From positions 186,001-250,000 of the forward strand of contig CP126206.1 in NCBI GenBank assembly GCA_030272155.1: 64,000 nt of DNA. Reading direction: 5' to 3'. Below the pieces are notes generated by a model that saw nothing but the letters and a program-made list of their open reading frames with translations, had not been told where the DNA came from and did not search any database. Positions 22,535 through 35,373 of the stretch are shown one piece after another (position 1 is the first letter of the stretch; every line of letters begins with the position of its first letter). Position numbers and translations under genes: made by a program. This stretch comes from Tetradesmus obliquus (lineage: Eukaryota; Chlorophyta; Chlorophyceae; Sphaeropleales; Scenedesmaceae).

Positions 22535-24029
22535 ATGGTGCCAGCACCTCCCAAGCCCCGGGCGGTGCGAACATGCAGGACGGCGACAAGCGCAGGTGCC
22601 CTCAAACAGGTGAGCTCAAGGGCTCTCTGAGTGACACCCTGTGCACTGCTGGCTAGCCATCTTGCATGCAGCTGACAGCCACAATCCCTACATGCCATGC
22701 AGCAGCACAACAGCAGACTCAGCGCTGGTCTTTCCTGGGGTAGTCGCCAGCAGTGCCGCGGCGCTGCTTCCCGTCTCGGCACACACAAAGACTCCTCTTG
22801 CGGCTGCGCACCATGTTCCACAAATCTGGCAGCTTCAATACATCAGCCATGACAGATGCAGCTGTGATCTTCATAAAGGTGTTGTACAGGCCGTGCTGCA
22901 GGTCTCGCGGCTTCACATCAGCACCACCCAGCTGGCAGCTGTTATACAAGTAGTTGCGGAAGGCTGCTTTGAGGCTGCCAAATGCATGTTCAATGGGCTT
23001 GTTGAAATCTGGGGAGTAGGGTGCAAAGTGCAGCAGTTGATCTTCATTGATGCCACCTGCAACCAACATCTGTAGGCCATCCTTCCCCAGGTGAACACTT
23101 GGGTTGTCAAAGATGTACAGCGGCGTAGTGCCGCGCTGCGCCTGCTGTTGGTTGGCTATGTCTTTGATCTCCATCATGCAGTGAACAAACTCCAGCTGAG
23201 TCATGCTCTTGGCCTGCTGGGTTGGTTTGTCCTTCAACTGCAGGTGCAAGAATTGCCGGATTGGCAGCGCGCAGCCTTGTTAGCAGCGCAGGAGCGCAAC
23301 GCAGCGGTGTGGATGGATGCGATGGGACGCTTCTACATCAGGCTCAGTGCAGACAAGGTCAGATACATCACCAAGTCTATGAGGGGGCAGAGATTGTTCT
23401 GGGGCTTGACTGGCTGCTTGCCAGGTGTGCAGCACTTCAAGTTCTGCGCGCCGCGTGCAGTCGCCACAGCAGCAGCGCTTCAGTGCAAGATGTGTGCATG
23501 TGTGCTGGCTGATATGGTTGGCACATGCATGGGCTACATGCACACAAGCGAGGAGCAGCTGGTGTGCATGCTGTACTGGTTAGGCACCAGCAGCAGTATG
23601 TGTGCTCAGGTAGCAGTGGACTGGTGGGATGGGCGGATTGATTTCCTCCATGCACAGCACAACATGCTGATTCAAGCTGATGGCTCATGTCATGACAAGG
23701 GTTATTACAGCAGCAGCAGGCAGCTGGTGCTGGAGCGCGACTTTGAGTTCTGCGCTGCAGCATATGACAACTGGCTGCAGCCAGGGGGCAGTGTGCTGCG
23801 CGTGAGCACGCGCGGATGTGACATGCACCAATCCTTGCACATTGGTTTCCAGCTTGCTGCTGCAGGTGGTGTCATTGTACTGTCACCAAGTTACTCTGCT
23901 GTTATGTTCACAGCAGAGGACGGGCAGCGCTGCAGCTTCACTACAGCACTAAAAAAAGCACTGCGGGACTGTTACTACACAGTACAGCAGGGCTGGCATG
24001 TCTTTCAATGGCAGGCGCCTGCGCAGTAG
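22535..24029 (+). CDS. Putative nested nuclease, unit 4 (exons 22535-22609 and 23244-24029)
   Basis: It appears identical to the unit 1 copy. The deletion that breaks the transposase of this unit lies beyond the nuclease stop codon, so the nuclease remains intact where its partner does not. Confidence 0.5.
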
Positions 24030-24921
24030 CAGCGCACACTCACCATGTACGGTACATTGAGGTTGCCAACATGGTCCTTGTTGTCTGTTGTGCCGGTGAC
24101 AAACTTGCAGTAGACGGGCCCGTGCACAGCGTTGACGGCGCAGACAAAGTGCAACTTGACCGGCTCTGCGTCCTTGCCCTTGCGCATCCATTTGCATGGC
24201 AGCACAGCATGCACGTTTTCATCGTGTGCATCACAATAGACCTTGACGGAGCCGCCTGCAGGTCTGACATCCAGAACTTGCACTCATCAATGAAATATAT
24301 GCGCTGCAGCATGTCGGGGTCACTTTGGTACTTCTGCCACAGCGCCGCAGCTGCTGCCTTTCGCCTTTGTTTCTGTATCTTTGTCAAGTCCAGCTTCACA
24401 TCTATTCTCCTGCGCACCAGGTCGGGGTCAGCCCATTTCATGTACTTCAGCAGTCTCTTGGGTGTGATGTTGTAGTCAGTGCACAGCTGGCGCAGTGTGT
24501 CATTTTCCTGACATGCGACTTCGATTGAAGTCCACCACACGTGCACATCAACCTTTCTCTTTGATTCTGCAGATGGGTAGGCCTTTACCACCTTGCCAGC
24601 CTTGAATATTGTGCTGGCATGGAAGGCGACAGCATGTGGGACATTTGAGGGCCTGCCGCCATGCTTGGGTGTAGCCACTGTGCCGTTTGCTGTGAAGTTC
24701 TTGTGATGAAGTTTGCAGAACCGGTTCAGGTCCCCGTGTACCTCCTTGGCGTAGTCAGGGTACTGCTCTCTGTAATAATATGCGGGCGTAAACTTTTCGT
24801 CAGCTGTGGTCAAAGCCATTATCACACACACCACCGCCGCCACCCTCATGGCCGTGGTGCTGCGGTTGCTCTTCCATCCTGAAGGGTGCTTGCGCACCAT
24901 GGACAGCCCCCCTGCAGGCAT
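22719..24921 (-). pseudogene. Frameshifted DDE transposase, unit 4
   Basis: A one-base deletion near 24259 (GCCTGCAGG where other copies read GCCTGCCAGG) shifts the frame just after the first catalytic motif, following WMSDL at about residue 221. The frame then continues out of register, so the second Asp and the Glu in exon 2 (22719-23237) would be lost. All other coding sequence matches the intact copies, so the break is recent. Confidence 0.8.
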
Positions 24922-25029
24922 GAATCCAAAACATATGGATATGTTAGCTGTGCTTCTAGCAGCAGTGTGAACAGAAGTAACTGGTCAGGTCAAACAACAG
25001 CCTGCGGCATCATGGAGTTTGACCGGTCT

Positions 25030-25750
25030 CAGCTGGGCATGGTACAAACGCAGCATCTGCATTTTGCAACAAATCAACACAGCTTGCAAGCAGACAGCCA
25101 TGCTGGCATAGCAACCTGCTGTATGTGGCAGGCACAGTAAGGCACAGCTGCCAGTGCTGCTGCTTTGGTTTGCTTGCATCCCAACTGCACAGCAGGGCCT
25201 CACCTGCCAGCAGCAGCAGCTCCAAACTGCTAGTAATTTTGAGCTCCAGAATTCGCCTTGATCACACAAGAAGGATGTTTGCAGGAAACTGTGTAGAATA
25301 CTAGTCCTCAACAAACTCTGTGCAGCCACACTAGCTGCACGCGCGCAGCAGCTGCCGGTGGGCCTGAAGCGGTGTTGCGCACTATGTAACAGATATGACA
25401 GTTGAAACTGTATGTGCAGCGCACAGCGCCAAGCAGCAGAGCGCAACAGCAGCGGCAGGGCACTTGGCACACCAGAACTGCAGTGCCTGATCAGCCAGCA
25501 AGGGAAGCCCAGAAGAATTACATTACACATCAAAACATGTTGCAGGCAGCAGCACCCACAGCAACACTCTACAGCGCAAGTTAACATATGTAACAGCCGA
25601 GTCGGGGCACTTCAGGGCAACGTGTTTTAGCACTTTTCTTGCAGCACACTGTGCCACTGCTAACAGCTCAAATTGATTTAGATTCGTCGTTGAAAGCTTG
25701 ACATTTATATGTAGGCCACTTGTTCGCTACATTTGTACCATGCCCAGCTG
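25030..25750 (-). mobile_element. 721-bp TIR segment, copy 3 (inverted)
   Basis: It is the reverse complement of copies 1 and 2 and forms the left edge of the inverted block. It joins body 4 at CAG, so body 4 is followed by the normally right-hand end of the segment. Confidence 0.75.
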
Positions 25751-25858
25751 AGACCGGTCAAACTCCATGATGCCGCAGGCTGTTGTTTGACCTGACCAGT
25801 TACTTCTGTTCACACTGCTGCTAGAAGCACAGCTAACATATCCATATGTTTTGGATTC

Positions 25859-28062
25859 ATGCCTGCAGGGGGGCTGTCCATGGTGCGCAAGCACCCTTCA
25901 GGATGGAAGAGCAACCGCAGCACCACGGCCATGAGGGTGGCGGCGGTGGTGTGTGTGATAATGGCTTTGACCACAGCTGACGAAAAGTTTACGCCCGCAT
26001 ATTATTACAGAGAGCAGTACCCTGACTACGCCAAGGAGGTACACGGGGACCTGAACCGGTTCTGCAAACTTCATCACAAGAACTTCACAGCAAACGGCAC
26101 AGTGGCTACACCCAAGCATGGCGGCAGGCCCTCAAATGTCCCACATGCTGTCGCCTTCCATGCCAGCACAATATTCAAGGCTGGCAAGGTGGTAAAGGCC
26201 TACCCATCTGCAGAATCAAAGAGAAAGGTTGATGTGCACGTGTGGTGGACTTCAATCGAAGTCGCATGTCAGGAAAATGACACACTGCGCCAGCTGTGCA
26301 CTGACTACAACATCACACCCAAGAGACTGCTGAAGTACATGAAATGGGCTGACCCCGACCTGGTGCGCAGGAGAATAGATGTGAAGCTGGACTTGACAAA
26401 GATACAGAAACAAAGGCGAAAGGCAGCAGCTGCGGCGCTGTGGCAGAAGTACCAAAGTGACCCCGACATGCTGCAGCGCATATATTTCATTGATGAGTGC
26501 AAATTCTGGATGTCAGACCTGGCAGGCGGCTCCGTCAAGGTCTATTGTGATGCACACGATGAAAACGTGCATGCTGTGCTGCCATGCAAATGGATGCGCA
26601 AGGGCAAGGACGCAGAGCCGGTCAAGTTGCACTTTGTCTGCGCCGTCAACGCTGTGCACGGGCCCGTCTACTGCAAGTTTGTCACCGGCACAACAGACAA
26701 CAAGGACCATGTTGGCAACCTCAATGTACCGTACATGGTGAGTGTGCGCTGCTACTGCGCAGGCGCCTGCCATTGAAAGACATGCCAGCCCTGCTGTACT
26801 GTGTAGTAACAGTCCCGCAGTGCTTTTTTTAGTGCTGTAGTGAAGCTGCAGCGCTGCCCGTCCTCTGCTGTGAACATAACAGCAGAGTAACTTGGTGACA
26901 GTACAATGACACCACCTGCAGCAGCAAGCTGGAAACCAATGTGCAAGGATTGGTGCATGTCACATCCGCGCGTGCTCACGCGCAGCACACTGCCCCCTGG
27001 CTGCAGCCAGTTGTCATATGCTGCAGCGCAGAACTCAAAGTCGCGCTCCAGCACCAGCTGCCTGCTGCTGCTGTAATAACCCTTGTCATGACATGAGCCA
27101 TCAGCTTGAATCAGCATGTTGTGCTGTGCATGGAGGAAATCAATCCGCCCATCCCACCAGTCCACTGCTACCTGAGCACACATACTGCTGCTGGTGCCTA
27201 ACCAGTACAGCATGCACACCAGCTGCTCCTCGCTTGTGTGCATGTAGCCCATGCATGTGCCAACCATATCAGCCAGCACACATGCACACATCTTGCACTG
27301 AAGCGCTGCTGCTGTGGCGACTGCACGCGGCGCGCAGAACTTGAAGTGCTGCACACCTGGCAAGCAGCCAGTCAAGCCCCAGAACAATCTCTGCCCCCTC
27401 ATAGACTTGGTGATGTATCTGACCTTGTCTGCACTGAGCCTGATGTAGAAGCGTCCCATCGCATCCATCCACACCGCTGCGTTGCGCTCCTGCGCTGCTA
27501 ACAAGGCTGCGCGCTGCCAATCCGGCAATTCTTGCACCTGCAGTTGAAGGACAAACCAACCCAGCAGGCCAAGAGCATGACTCAGCTGGAGTTTGTTCAC
27601 TGCATGATGGAGATCAAAGACATAGCCAACCAACAGCAGGCGCAGCGCGGCACTACGCCGCTGTACATCTTTGACAACCCAAGTGTTCACCTGGGGAAGG
27701 ATGGCCTACAGATGTTGGTTGCAGGTGGCATCAATGAAGATCAACTGCTGCACTTTGCACCCTACTCCCCAGATTTCAACAAGCCCATTGAACATGCATT
27801 TGGCAGCCTCAAAGCAGCCTTCCGCAACTACTTGTATAACAGCTGCCAGCTGGGTGGTGCTGATGTGAAGCCGCGAGACCTGCAGCACGGCCTGTACAAC
27901 ACCTTTATGAAGATCACAGCTGCATCTGTCATGGCTGATGTATTGAAGCTGCCAGATTTGTGGAACATGGTGCGCAGCCGCAAGAGGAGTCTTTGTGTGT
28001 GCCGAGACGGGAAGCAGCGCCGCGGCACTGCTGGCGACTACCCCAGGAAAGACCAGCGCTGA
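25859..28062 (+). CDS. DDE transposase, unit 5 (exons 25859-26737 and 27544-28062)
   Basis: This intact copy in the inverted unit is the easiest to read: exon 1 ends ...TACATG before GTGAGT, and exon 2 begins after CACCTGCAG. Protein and catalytic triad appear identical to unit 1. Confidence 0.85.
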
Positions 28063-28246
28063 GTCTGCTGTTGTGCTGCTGCATGGCATGTAGGGATTGT
28101 GGCTGTCAGCTGCATGCAAGATGGCTAGCCAGCAGTGCACAGGGTGTCACTCAGAGAGCCCTTGAGCTCACCTGTTTGAGGGCACCTGCGCTTGTCGCCG
28201 TCCTGCATGTTCGCACCGCCCGGGGCTTGGGAGGTGCTGGCACCAT
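26752..28246 (-). CDS. Putative nested nuclease, unit 5 (exons 28172-28246 and 26752-27537)
   Basis: This is the inverted copy of the nested gene, appearing identical in protein to unit 1. The shared palindromic acceptor is at 27538-27543. Confidence 0.5.
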
Positions 28247-29309
28247 GCTGCTGTAGGGTGGTTACTTCCTGGTGTTCACCTGAGAGCGAGTGTGGGAACA
28301 AAATGGCATGTTCAGAAGCTTATGGTATGAGTAAAATACATGTGGATGTTGTGCTTTGGTGCTCAGACTTGTCAGGAGTGGTTCCTGCTTCAAACAACTG
28401 CTGCAAGGCAGCAAGGCACTTGGTGGCCATTTCACATACAGGCATTTGCAGTCATGCTGAATTGCCGAATGTAACGGAAAAATTCCTGGCATAATTCAAC
28501 TACGCTCGTAGCTCTTGAACATGGCTCCTGCTGCTGTCACTCGCGTGAGTTGTGACGACTGTTGGCCTGCCAAGCTTTATGCACGGAGCCTGCAAGAAAC
28601 CTTGCGGTAAATTAACTTTTATATTTGATGATTGATTTAAGCATGGCTCGAGCCGAAATAAACTGCGGTATGGTGAAGAACTTCAAGACGGAAAGGTGCC
28701 CTGAAACAAGCCTGCTCCGAGCCACACAGCTGCCACGCTGCCAAATCATCATCGTCGACACATTATGCAACGTACCTTTGGTTGAGGCAGAAAACCAATC
28801 CTGAAGGGCCCTCGCAAGCCCACGTTGCAGGTGAGCCTGACGGGTCAACACGGATGTCCAGAGCACTGCAGCTCGATCGCGTTGCTGCAGCACCTGTAAA
28901 CAATTTGGAATGAACATTAAACGACGTTGAACACAGCGCTGTACTGAAAGCCTTCGCAAAAAAATTAGGTAGCAGCAGTGAGGCACCTGCTGGCACATGC
29001 TGCTGCTGTCACGCCCACCAACAACTGCAGTTGAAAAGCACATGCCACCGTGATTCAAAGCACACATAGCTGTAACGTTTCCTGTCGTCTGCTGCTGCTG
29101 CTGCTCCTGCCCAGGCAGATATCATAGATTGCAAACAGTGCTACTGCCGCAGTAAAATCAGCTGCATACCCAGCAGCAGCAGGAGCACATCAGCCATAGC
29201 ATAAAAAGGTAGGTGTGCACTTCAGGCACCAAGTCCAGGAACAGCAACAGAAGGGATGCAGTGCAGGCTAAGAACTGCTGCAGCAAAGGCTGGCATGCAA
29301 TTACAGTCT

Positions 29310-30030
29310 CAGCTGGGCATGGTACAAACGCAGCATCTGCATTTTGCAACAAATCAACACAGCTTGCAAGCAGACAGCCATGCTGGCATAGCAACCTGCT
29401 GTATGTGGCAGGCACAGTAAGGCACAGCTGCCAGTGCTGCTGCTTTGGTTTGCTTGCATCCCAACTGCACAGCAGGGCCTCACCTGCCAGCAGCAGCAGC
29501 TCCAAACTGCTAGTAATTTTGAGCTCCAGAATTCGCCTTGATCACACAAGAAGGATGTTTGCAGGAAACTGTGTAGAATACTAGTCCTCAACAAACTCTG
29601 TGCAGCCACACTAGCTGCACGCGCGCAGCAGCTGCCGGTGGGCCTGAAGCGGTGTTGCGCACTATGTAACAGATATGACAGTTGAAACTGTATGTGCAGC
29701 GCACAGCGCCAAGCAGCAGAGCGCAACAGCAGCGGCAGGGCACTTGGCACACCAGAACTGCAGTGCCTGATCAGCCAGCAAGGGAAGCCCAGAAGAATTA
29801 CATTACACATCAAAACATGTTGCAGGCAGCAGCACCCACAGCAACACTCTACAGCGCAAGTTAACATATGTAACAGCCGAGTCGGGGCACTTCAGGGCAA
29901 CGTGTTTTAGCACTTTTCTTGCAGCACACTGTGCCACTGCTAACAGCTCAAATTGATTTAGATTCGTCGTTGAAAGCTTGACATTTATATGTAGGCCACT
30001 TGTTCGCTACATTTGTACCATGCCCAGCTG
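29310..30030 (-). mobile_element. 721-bp TIR segment, copy 4 (inverted)
   Basis: It forms the right edge of the inverted block and abuts body 6 (starting AGACTG at 30031). Confidence 0.75.
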
Positions 30031-31093
30031 AGACTGTAATTGCATGCCAGCCTTTGCTGCAGCAGTTCTTAGCCTGCACTGCATCCCTTCTGTTGCTGTT
30101 CCTGGACTTGGTGCCTGAAGTGCACACCTACCTTTTTATGCTATGGCTGATGTGCTCCTGCTGCTGCTGGGTATGCAGCTGATTTTACTGCGGCAGTAGC
30201 ACTGTTTGCAATCTATGATATCTGCCTGGGCAGGAGCAGCAGCAGCAGCAGACGACAGGAAACGTTACAGCTATGTGTGCTTTGAATCACGGTGGCATGT
30301 GCTTTTCAACTGCAGTTGTTGGTGGGCGTGACAGCAGCAGCATGTGCCAGCAGGTGCCTCACTGCTGCTACCTAATTTTTTTGCGAAGGCTTTCAGTACA
30401 GCGCTGTGTTCAACGTCGTTTAATGTTCATTCCAAATTGTTTACAGGTGCTGCAGCAACGCGATCGAGCTGCAGTGCTCTGGACATCCGTGTTGACCCGT
30501 CAGGCTCACCTGCAACGTGGGCTTGCGAGGGCCCTTCAGGATTGGTTTTCTGCCTCAACCAAAGGTACGTTGCATAATGTGTCGACGATGATGATTTGGC
30601 AGCGTGGCAGCTGTGTGGCTCGGAGCAGGCTTGTTTCAGGGCACCTTTCCGTCTTGAAGTTCTTCACCATACCGCAGTTTATTTCGGCTCGAGCCATGCT
30701 TAAATCAATCATCAAATATAAAAGTTAATTTACCGCAAGGTTTCTTGCAGGCTCCGTGCATAAAGCTTGGCAGGCCAACAGTCGTCACAACTCACGCGAG
30801 TGACAGCAGCAGGAGCCATGTTCAAGAGCTACGAGCGTAGTTGAATTATGCCAGGAATTTTTCCGTTACATTCGGCAATTCAGCATGACTGCAAATGCCT
30901 GTATGTGAAATGGCCACCAAGTGCCTTGCTGCCTTGCAGCAGTTGTTTGAAGCAGGAACCACTCCTGACAAGTCTGAGCACCAAAGCACAACATCCACAT
31001 GTATTTTACTCATACCATAAGCTTCTGAACATGCCATTTTGTTCCCACACTCGCTCTCAGGTGAACACCAGGAAGTAACCACCCTACAGCAGC

Positions 31094-32588
31094 ATGGTGC
31101 CAGCACCTCCCAAGCCCCGGGCGGTGCGAACATGCAGGACGGCGACAAGCGCAGGTGCCCTCAAACAGGTGAGCTCAAGGGCTCTCTGAGTGACACCCTG
31201 TGCACTGCTGGCTAGCCATCTTGCATGCAGCTGACAGCCACAATCCCTACATGCCATGCAGCAGCACAACAGCAGACTCAGCGCTGGTCTTTCCTGGGGT
31301 AGTCGCCAGCAGTGCCGCGGCGCTGCTTCCCGTCTCGGCACACACAAAGACTCCTCTTGCGGCTGCGCACCATGTTCCACAAATCTGGCAGCTTCAATAC
31401 ATCAGCCATGACAGATGCAGCTGTGATCTTCATAAAGGTGTTGTACAGGCCGTGCTGCAGGTCTCGCGGCTTCACATCAGCACCACCCAGCTGGCAGCTG
31501 TTATACAAGTAGTTGCGGAAGGCTGCTTTGAGGCTGCCAAATGCATGTTCAATGGGCTTGTTGAAATCTGGGGAGTAGGGTGCAAAGTGCAGCAGTTGAT
31601 CTTCATTGATGCCACCTGCAACCAACATCTGTAGGCCATCCTTCCCCAGGTGAACACTTGGGTTGTCAAAGATGTACAGCGGCGTAGTGCCGCGCTGCGC
31701 CTGCTGTTGGTTGGCTATGTCTTTGATCTCCATCATGCAGTGAACAAACTCCAGCTGAGTCATGCTCTTGGCCTGCTGGGTTGGTTTGTCCTTCAACTGC
31801 AGGTGCAAGAATTGCCGGATTGGCAGCGCGCAGCCTTGTTAGCAGCGCAGGAGCGCAACGCAGCGGTGTGGATGGATGCGATGGGACGCTTCTACATCAG
31901 GCTCAGTGCAGACAAGGTCAGATACATCACCAAGTCTATGAGGGGGCAGAGATTGTTCTGGGGCTTGACTGGCTGCTTGCCAGGTGTGCAGCACTTCAAG
32001 TTCTGCGCGCCGCGTGCAGTCGCCACAGCAGCAGCGCTTCAGTGCAAGATGTGTGCATGTGTGCTGGCTGATATGGTTGGCACATGCATGGGCTACATGC
32101 ACACAAGCGAGGAGCAGCTGGTGTGCATGCTGTACTGGTTAGGCACCAGCAGCAGTATGTGTGCTCAGGTAGCAGTGGACTGGTGGGATGGGCGGATTGA
32201 TTTCCTCCATGCACAGCACAACATGCTGATTCAAGCTGATGGCTCATGTCATGACAAGGGTTATTACAGCAGCAGCAGGCAGCTGGTGCTGGAGCGCGAC
32301 TTTGAGTTCTGCGCTGCAGCATATGACAACTGGCTGCAGCCAGGGGGCAGTGTGCTGCGCGTGAGCACGCGCGGATGTGACATGCACCAATCCTTGCACA
32401 TTGGTTTCCAGCTTGCTGCTGCAGGTGGTGTCATTGTACTGTCACCAAGTTACTCTGCTGTTATGTTCACAGCAGAGGACGGGCAGCGCTGCAGCTTCAC
32501 TACAGCACTAAAAAAAGCACTGCGGGACTGTTACTACACAGTACAGCAGGGCTGGCATGTCTTTCAATGGCAGGCGCCTGCGCAGTAG
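31094..32588 (+). CDS. Putative nested nuclease, unit 6 (exons 31094-31168 and 31803-32588)
   Basis: It appears identical to the unit 1 copy; shared acceptor palindrome at 31797-31802. Confidence 0.5.
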
Positions 32589-33481
32589 CAGCGCACACTC
32601 ACCATGTACGGTACATTGAGGTTGCCAACATGGTCCTTGTTGTCTGTTGTGCCGGTGACAAACTTGCAGTAGACGGGCCCGTGCACAGCGTTGACGGCGC
32701 AGACAAAGTGCAACTTGACCGGCTCTGCGTCCTTGCCCTTGCGCATCCATTTGCATGGCAGCACAGCATGCACGTTTTCATCGTGTGCATCACAATAGAC
32801 CTTGACGGAGCCGCCTGCCAGGTCTGACATCCAGAATTTGCACTCATCAATGAAATATATGCGCTGCAGCATGTCGGGGTCACTTTGGTACTTCTGCCAC
32901 AGCGCCGCAGCTGCTGCCTTTCGCCTTTGTTTCTGTATCTTTGTCAAGTCCAGCTTCACATCTATTCTCCTGCGCACCAGGTCGGGGTCAGCCCATTTCA
33001 TGTACTTCAGCAGTCTCTTGGGTGTGATGTTGTAGTCAGTGCACAGCTGGCGCAGTGTGTCATTTTCCTGACATGCGACTTCGATTGAAGTCCACCACAC
33101 GTGCACATCAACCTTTCTCTTTGATTCTGCAGATGGGTAGGCCTTTACCACCTTGCCAGCCTTGAATATTGTGCTGGCATGGAAGGCGACAGCATGTGGG
33201 ACATTTGAGGGCCTGCCGCCATGCTTGGGTGTAGCCACTGTGCCGTTTGCTGTGAAGTTCTTGTGATGAAGTTTGCAGAACCGGTTCAGGTCCCCGTGTA
33301 CCTCCTTGGCGTAGTCAGGGTACTGCTCTCTGTAATAATATGCGGGCGTAAACTTTTCGTCAGCTGTGGTCAAAGCCATTATCACACACACCACCGCCGC
33401 CACCCTCATGGCCGTGGTGCTGCGGTTGCTCTTCCATCCTGAAGGGTGCTTGCGCACCATGGACAGCCCCCCTGCAGGCAT
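31278..33481 (-). CDS. DDE transposase, unit 6 (exons 32603-33481 and 31278-31796)
   Basis: It is an intact copy with the same protein and splice sites as unit 1. Confidence 0.8.
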
Positions 33482-33589
33482 GAATCCAAAACATATGGAT
33501 ATGTTAGCTGTGCTTCTAGCAGCAGTGTGAACAGAAGTAACTGGTCAGGTCAAACAACAGCCTGCGGCATCATGGAGTTTGACCGGTCT

Positions 33590-34310
33590 CAGCTGGGCAT
33601 GGTACAAATGTAGCGAACAAGTGGCCTACATATAAATGTCAAGCTTTCAACGACGAATCTAAATCAATTTGAGCTGTTAGCAGTGGCACAGTGTGCTGCA
33701 AGAAAAGTGCTAAAACACGTTGCCCTGAAGTGCCCCGACTCGGCTGTTACATATGTTAACTTGCGCTGTAGAGTGTTGCTGTGGGTGCTGCTGCCTGCAA
33801 CATGTTTTGATGTGTAATGTAATTCTTCTGGGCTTCCCTTGCTGGCTGATCAGGCACTGCAGTTCTGGTGTGCCAAGTGCCCTGCCGCTGCTGTTGCGCT
33901 CTGCTGCTTGGCGCTGTGCGCTGCACATACAGTTTCAACTGTCATATCTGTTACATAGTGCGCAACACCGCTTCAGGCCCACCGGCAGCTGCTGCGCGCG
34001 TGCAGCTAGTGTGGCTGCACAGAGTTTGTTGAGGACTAGTATTCTACACAGTTTCCTGCAAACATCCTTCTTGTGTGATCAAGGCGAATTCTGGAGCTCA
34101 AAATTACTAGCAGTTTGGAGCTGCTGCTGCTGGCAGGTGAGGCCCTGCTGTGCAGTTGGGATGCAAGCAAACCAAAGCAGCAGCACTGGCAGCTGTGCCT
34201 TACTGTGCCTGCCACATACAGCAGGTTGCTATGCCAGCATGGCTGTCTGCTTGCAAGCTGTGTTGATTTGTTGCAAAATGCAGATGCTGCGTTTGTACCA
34301 TGCCCAGCTG
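33590..34310 (+). mobile_element. 721-bp TIR segment, copy 5
   Basis: It has standard orientation and length, and separates bodies 6 and 7. Confidence 0.75.
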
Positions 34311-35373
34311 AGACTGTAATTGCATGCCAGCCTTTGCTGCAGCAGTTCTTAGCCTGCACTGCATCCCTTCTGTTGCTGTTCCTGGACTTGGTGCCTGAAG
34401 TGCACACCTACCTTTTTATGCTATGGCTGATGTGCTCCTGCTGCTGCTGGGTATGCAGCTGATTTTACTGCGGCAGTAGCACTGTTTGCAATCTATGATA
34501 TCTGCCTGGGCAGGAGCAGCAGCAGCAGCAGACGACAGGAAACGTTACAGCTATGTGTGCTTTGAATCACGGTGGCATGTGCTTTTCAACTGCAGTTGTT
34601 GGTGGGCGTGACAGCAGCAGCATGTGCCAGCAGGTGCCTCACTGCTGCTACCTAATTTTTTTGCGAAGGCTTTCAGTACAGCGCTGTGTTCAACGTCGTT
34701 TAATGTTCATTCCAAATTGTTTACAGGTGCTGCAGCAACGCGATCGAGCTGCAGTGCTCTGGACATCCGTGTTGACCCGTCAGGCTCACCTGCAACGTGG
34801 GCTTGCGAGGGCCCTTCAGGATTGGTTTTCTGCCTCAACCAAAGGTACGTTGCATAATGTGTCGACGATGATGATTTGGCAGCGTGGCAGCTGTGTGGCT
34901 CGGAGCAGGCTTGTTTCAGGGCACCTTTCCGTCTTGAAGTTCTTCACCATACCGCAGTTTATTTCGGCTCGAGCCATGCTTAAATCAATCATCAAATATA
35001 AAAGTTAATTTACCGCAAGGTTTCTTGCAGGCTCCGTGCATAAAGCTTGGCAGGCCAACAGTCGTCACAACTCACGCGAGTGACAGCAGCAGGAGCCATG
35101 TTCAAGAGCTACGAGCGTAGTTGAATTATGCCAGGAATTTTTCCGTTACATTCGGCAATTCAGCATGACTGCAAATGCCTGTATGTGAAATGGCCACCAA
35201 GTGCCTTGCTGCCTTGCAGCAGTTGTTTGAAGCAGGAACCACTCCTGACAAGTCTGAGCACCAAAGCACAACATCCACATGTATTTTACTCATACCATAA
35301 GCTTCTGAACATGCCATTTTGTTCCCACACTCGCTCTCAGGTGAACACCAGGAAGTAACCACCCTACAGCAGC

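Larger units (their letters stand above)
21472..25029. mobile_element. Transposon body, copy 4 (one base shorter)
   Basis: It is 3558 bp instead of 3559 because of a single-base deletion near 24259 inside the transposase gene. A T-to-C change near 24277 accompanies it. Confidence 0.8.
25751..29309. mobile_element. Transposon body, copy 5 (inverted)
   Basis: It is a full-length 3559-bp body in reverse orientation; transposase is on the plus strand and nuclease on the minus strand. Confidence 0.8.
30031..33589. mobile_element. Transposon body, copy 6
   Basis: It is full length, in the original orientation, and appears identical to copy 1 in gene content. Confidence 0.8.

Noticed and set aside
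26457-26741. 94-codon frame overlapping the transposase catalytic motif
   Set aside because: It is an out-of-frame shadow of transposase exon 1. It becomes fused to the transposase frame only in the frameshifted unit 4.
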